A stretch of DNA of 64,000 nucleotides, taken from the NCBI GenBank assembly GCA_039566865.1, contig CM076948.1, positions 25,307,001 through 25,371,000 on the forward strand. The letters are read 5' to 3'. The stretch comes from Aurelia coerulea (taxonomy: Eukaryota > Cnidaria > Scyphozoa > Semaeostomeae > Ulmaridae). Below, one piece after another: positions 60,577-64,000 of the stretch (position 1 is the first letter of the stretch; each line of letters opens with the position of its first letter). Below the pieces are notes generated by a model. That model saw only the letters and a program-made list of their open reading frames with translations, did no database searches and was not told the origin of the DNA. A program made the translations under genes and the position numbers.

Positions 60577-61022
60577 AGCCTTGAATAACGGACTCAGTGT
60601 AATAAACCCACAAACGCAGCATTAGAAAATGTAATCTGTGGAACCTGCAAAAGAATAACAACGAAATTAAACGTGTAACTTGGGAGGAAACTGTTAAATC
60701 CTGCAAGAGCAGCAACGAATTAATCTGAAAAGCTGAAAGGAGAGAAAATAAGTTAATAGCTGCAATATAGAGCAACGTTTTGGTGTTTGGTGATTCACGT
60801 TGATCTTTATAGCATTTACTGGTAAGTTACTAACTTTCTTCTTTCCTTTCAGGTTTTAAGATCAATTCGTTTTTCTCTTACAGGATTTAACAGTTTTCTC
60901 TTGTTACAGGTCTATTTTTGGTTGTAAATTCTTTTACAAGAATTAACAATCTTCTTTCTACTGATTTCGGTGTTTTTGTTGCATTTATGGGTTTAATATG
61001 ATGAGTCCGTTATTTAAGGCTA
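60577..61022. mobile_element. AGCCTTGAATAACGGACTC-ended inverted-repeat element
   Basis: TAGCCTTGAATAACGGACTC at the left and GAGTCCGTTATTTAAGGCTA at the right, with ATCCTGCAAGAG / CTTACAGGAT pairing inside. A separate right-arm copy lies at 61205-61385 (GGTTTATTACGATGAGTCCA). Confidence 0.68.
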
Positions 61023-61383
61023 TTTTCAAACATTGAATAACCAAAAACGCGTTTCGTCACACATCCGTCAGTTCGGTTCTTGCGAAGAACAAATTATCGA
61101 TACAAAGAAGCCAATTTAACACCAAAAGAACAAAAGAAAAATCCAAAGCCACGTGACAATAACACCCAAGCCAACGATTGGCTAAACTCAAAAAAGACCC
61201 ACCAAAGGGTTCCGGGGTTTCAGATTAATTTGTTGTTTCTCTTGCAGGATCTATCAGTTTTTTCCCTACTTAGAGGTTAATTTGGTTGTTATTCTTTCAC
61301 AGAAATTAACAGTTTATTTCCACCGATTACAGTCTCTAATGTTTGGTTTGTGGGTTTATTACGATGAGTCCATTATTCAAATT

Positions 61384-61402
61384 GCCCCGCACCGAAGCGG
61401 GG
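61384..61402. other. GC-rich hairpin
   Basis: GCCCCGC-ACCGAA-GCGGGGC forms a perfect 7-bp stem in AT-rich surroundings, followed by a second small hairpin GCACTCCGTGC. It could be a transposon terminus such as a Helitron 3' hairpin, but no CTRR end was identified. Confidence 0.35.
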
Positions 61403-61551
61403 CTTGGCAGCACTCCGTGCGTAGATAATATACGGGGAGAGCAACTCAATATTTTCGCTTTCCTCTTTTATTTTTCGTCTTTCTGGCTCAACCGGTTTTT
61501 GATCTAATTGGAAAAGCGGCTGTGATCACGAGGTTGACAATATGGCGGATA

Positions 61552-61910
61552 CACTCTTTTTTTTATAAGAATATTGTTTATAAGAATATTCAGGCTCAGA
61601 ATCATGCAAATTTTAAGAATATTATAAGAATATTGCTCAGCCTCAGCTCGTATATTTGTGTCTCATTTTCCAGCAGTTGCCTGTTTTGCGATGCTCATAA
61701 CATTCTTATTGTTACAATTGCTTAAATTTTTCTTTCGTTCGACCATTTCTTCATAATGATATGACACTTCTTTGAACTATGTTCCCCTGAAACCATATCA
61801 GATTTGAAAAATAAGAATACCTTAAGAATATGTTAAGGCTCAAAATGAAAAATTACTTAAGAATATTGAGGCTGGAAAAAATTTATAGTATTCTTATAAA
61901 AAAAAGAGTG
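61552..61910. mobile_element. TATAAGAATA-type element, TA-flanked
   Basis: CACTCTTTTTTTTATAAGAA at the left and TTCTTATAAAAAAAAGAGTG at the right; TA at 61550-61551 and 61911-61912. A variant of the TATAAGAAAC family in which the repeated word is AAGAATATT. Confidence 0.78.
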
Positions 61911-62310
61911 TAGCGGTAAGCAAACTGAAGTTGTCAGTGGTTCGAATATGTGCAAATTGTCAGCAGAAAAGATAAAAAGAAATAGATTTGAGTTTGATTT
62001 TATTCATTTGAAGCCAAATATCAAGCTGATCATGAGTAGGAGTGGTACTGGTGATGTGATTTTAGAACCCCTCGACATTTAGGCTAGGCCAACCAATATA
62101 ACACATGCAAAATGCAACAAAGTGATGATAATCAAAACCTTAGGCCAAATTCGTGAAGCCTTATAGACCCACCTACAGGTGGGGGGGGGGGCATTTAGTG
62201 TTTACTATTGCTCGTCTTAAATTTCGGAAGAAATGAGCATAGAAAGAAAGGTACTGGATACGCTATAAAAAAAGTCCAGACGTTTGAAAATTGTAGTACC
62301 TAGAGTACTG

Positions 62311-62405
62311 GATGGATCTGAATGAATTGGATGGATTTGAATGAATTGGATGGATTTGCATGAATTGGATGGATTTGAATGAATTGGAAGGATCTGAATA
62401 AATTG
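62311..62405. repeat. 19-bp minisatellite, five units
   Basis: The unit GGATGGATTTGAATGAATT is repeated about five times with single changes. Confidence 0.92.
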
Positions 62406-62948
62406 AGTTTTGGTTGATAGCAGAAAGACTGCTGTATACTCGTGATTTTTCTCGTGTCTTTATATGAGTCCTGAAAATGTGGGTAACTAGGACTTTACGA
62501 AAATCATTTGTTTACAAAATCTCTGAAAAAGGGCCTAATATAATCAAGACATCAAATATCTCTAACGAACGATACTAGCAAAGTATCTAAAGTTACTTCT
62601 AAGCCGTTAAATCATTGGGCAGATGCATCAACTGGGCTACGAAATCAATTGGGCAGATGCAGGTGCAGTCAATTTTTAAGGGTTGATGCCAATGCTTCGA
62701 AAGGCAACATAACTTGCATCAAACAAGAAAACAAAGTTGTAAATCAGAATACGTACCAATCCATACAACATATATACCTGCAAGAGAAAAATAATTTATC
62801 AAAAATTACGAGGCACTCAATTCAGAAAAAAATGTAATAGAATTTGACATCAATCTTTATTAAAGATTCGAATGATTTGAACCCTTAGCATGGACATCAA
62901 GACTCCTTTTAGACTTGTCTTTAAACTATAAAAATCTGAAAATCTTAC
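62406..62948. other. Unassigned sequence
   Basis: No feature supported beyond the possible minus-strand poly(A) motif near 62853. Confidence 0.35.
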
Positions 62949-62982
62949 CTCCAGAACTTTTCGCCATTTCAAGTGTGCCAAA
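62949..62982 (-). CDS. Possible small exon following the transmembrane exon
   Basis: The minus-strand acceptor tctgttcctag and donor GTAAGATT bracket 34 nt reading FGTLEMAKSSG in the frame set by 63522-63612. No following exon could be identified; an AATAAA on the minus strand (complement near 62853-62858) might end the transcript. Confidence 0.22.
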
Positions 62983-63316
62983 CTAGGAACAGAAAGACAG
63001 ACTATTCATACGTGCACTGACAGGAATTTATGAAAAAAATGAGGGATTTTCAAGAGAGAATTCAAGGAATTTGACTTTCAAAGACCACTTGTCCAAAATT
63101 TTAGAATTGCAATAGCCACCTTTTGAATTCTTTAACATATTTTGAGCCATGAAAAGAGCTGCAATGAATGCAAAAAGGAGCACAACACTAAAACTTCCTT
63201 ATGTGGTCACACGACTTGAACAGGGGCAAAACCATAGCCGATTTTGTATAATATGCCATCTTTTTCAAAGATCTAAAGCCAATGCTCACGATTTACGACC
63301 GAATGTAATGATTTAA

Positions 63317-63474
63317 GGCTGATTTCCAGTCTGTGGAATTTTCCGAGCGGGCGGAAATTCTGTTGTTTGCGAGAGAACATGTCGCTCTGGAGGTGAATAT
63401 AATGTTACGGCTGCGCGACCTTTATTGTCTAAAATTCCGCCCGCTCGGAAAATTCCATTGACTGTAAATTAGCC
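63317..63474. mobile_element. TTAA-flanked MITE (158 bp)
   Basis: GGCTGATTTCCAGTCTGTGG at the left and GACTGTAAATTAGCC at the right, with GAATTTTCCGAGCGGGCGGA mirrored inside. TTAA at 63313-63316 and 63475-63478. Confidence 0.82.
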
Positions 63475-63521
63475 TTAAAATTCATTTTTTCAGTGATCAG
63501 ACAGCAAAATGATTTACTTAC

Positions 63522-63612
63522 TGTAACTGCAACTCCAGCCACCAAGAAAATGAACCCAATTATTGCAAATATCAATGCCCGAGTATTAGCGAATTTCCGA
63601 CCAACAGATGAT
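63522..63612 (-). CDS. Possible internal exon encoding a transmembrane segment
   Basis: On the minus strand an acceptor cttctctag precedes 63612 and a donor GTAAGT follows 63522. The 91-nt open stretch reads SSVGRKFANTRALIF and then AIIGFIFLVAGVAVT, a clear hydrophobic helix after a basic segment. A possible next exon (62949-62982, 34 nt) is in compatible phase. No family is recognised. The rest of the gene would lie partly beyond the right edge. It could be a chance splice-like arrangement. Confidence 0.4.
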
Positions 63613-64000
63613 CTAGAGAAGACAAAACGTATATATGTGTTAAAAATTTTGTGATAAATTGCAGGCGAATGTTTACGAAACTCAAGGCTACGTTCACACT
63701 GACCCGTGTTTAGTTTTGTTTATTTTTGTTACTGAACACGCTGATCATTCACATTGCTCCGTTTTCTGATTAGTTTATCTTATTTTCTAGTTAATTCATA
63801 TTTTACTAAATATCCCATCAGATGCATATGCTATGAACAGGATAGGCGTTCAAATTATTGTTCCAATGAAAAGGTGTTATTAACCTCATTCTCAAAACAA
63901 AGCCTCTTGTTAGTGGCGGTCAAAAGGGTGCCAAGTCGCAATCTGCCAATTCGCAATTCGTAATCAACAGATGTCAACGAAAAGACAATCAACGAAAAAA
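63613..64000. other. Right edge, nothing recognised
   Basis: AT-rich; would be intron if the minus-strand exon at 63522-63612 is real. Confidence 0.3.

Noticed and set aside
60990..61385. Hammerhead ribozyme suggested by GATGAGTCC
   Set aside because: The core CTGATGAG and the partner GAAA are missing, and the word belongs to the ends of an inverted-repeat element.

Overview
This is animal nuclear DNA: AT-rich, with long introns, GT-AG splicing and very dense repeats. It is most likely cnidarian (probably anthozoan). The strongest hint is a gene joining an astacin metalloproteinase, a Thr/Pro-rich linker, several ShKT domains and a C-terminal F5/8 type C domain. The assignment is inferred from domain architecture and repeat style, not from a database match.

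Two plus-strand genes can be read exon by exon. (1) At 4597-27006 is a 5'-partial astacin/ShKT/F5-8C gene with nine in-phase exons; its signal peptide, propeptide and N-terminal catalytic part must lie left of the window. (2) At 28524-41676 is a complete seven-exon SNRPB gene (spliceosomal SmB) encoding 259 residues: Sm fold, GRG motif and a PPPGM-rich tail. A possible membrane-segment exon of a third gene lies on the minus strand at 63522-63612.

Almost everything else is transposon-derived and repeatedly nested. I see LINE fragments (CR1/Jockey-like at 158-3036, 29641-36430 and 44668-45890; a second LINE type at 6591-7320 and 22320-22573), three copies of one tRNA-derived SINE and one other SINE, and many palindromic (foldback) DNA elements. 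Several elements keep their target-site duplications (TSDs): 9 bp in a ~600-bp foldback family, 8 bp in hAT-like elements, TA in mariner-like and CCGGGTG-ended palindromes, TTAA in piggyBac-like elements, and TTA in a Harbinger-like element. No intact transposase was found, so these copies look non-autonomous.

From about 44097 to 55505, ~2.4 kb beyond SNRPB, lies an 11.4-kb satellite of 69-bp monomers. It has higher-order periods of 344 and 1651 bp and is interrupted by a LINE fragment. From 55.5 kb to the right edge the window holds more nested palindromes and microsatellites.

Both genes carry their repeats in introns. A few repeats sit close enough to exons to matter: a MITE 32 bp before an acceptor, a SINE 29 bp before an acceptor, inverted repeats around one exon, and a MITE holding the only obvious poly(A) signal of gene 1. 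I see no prokaryotic-type system, CRISPR array or virus.
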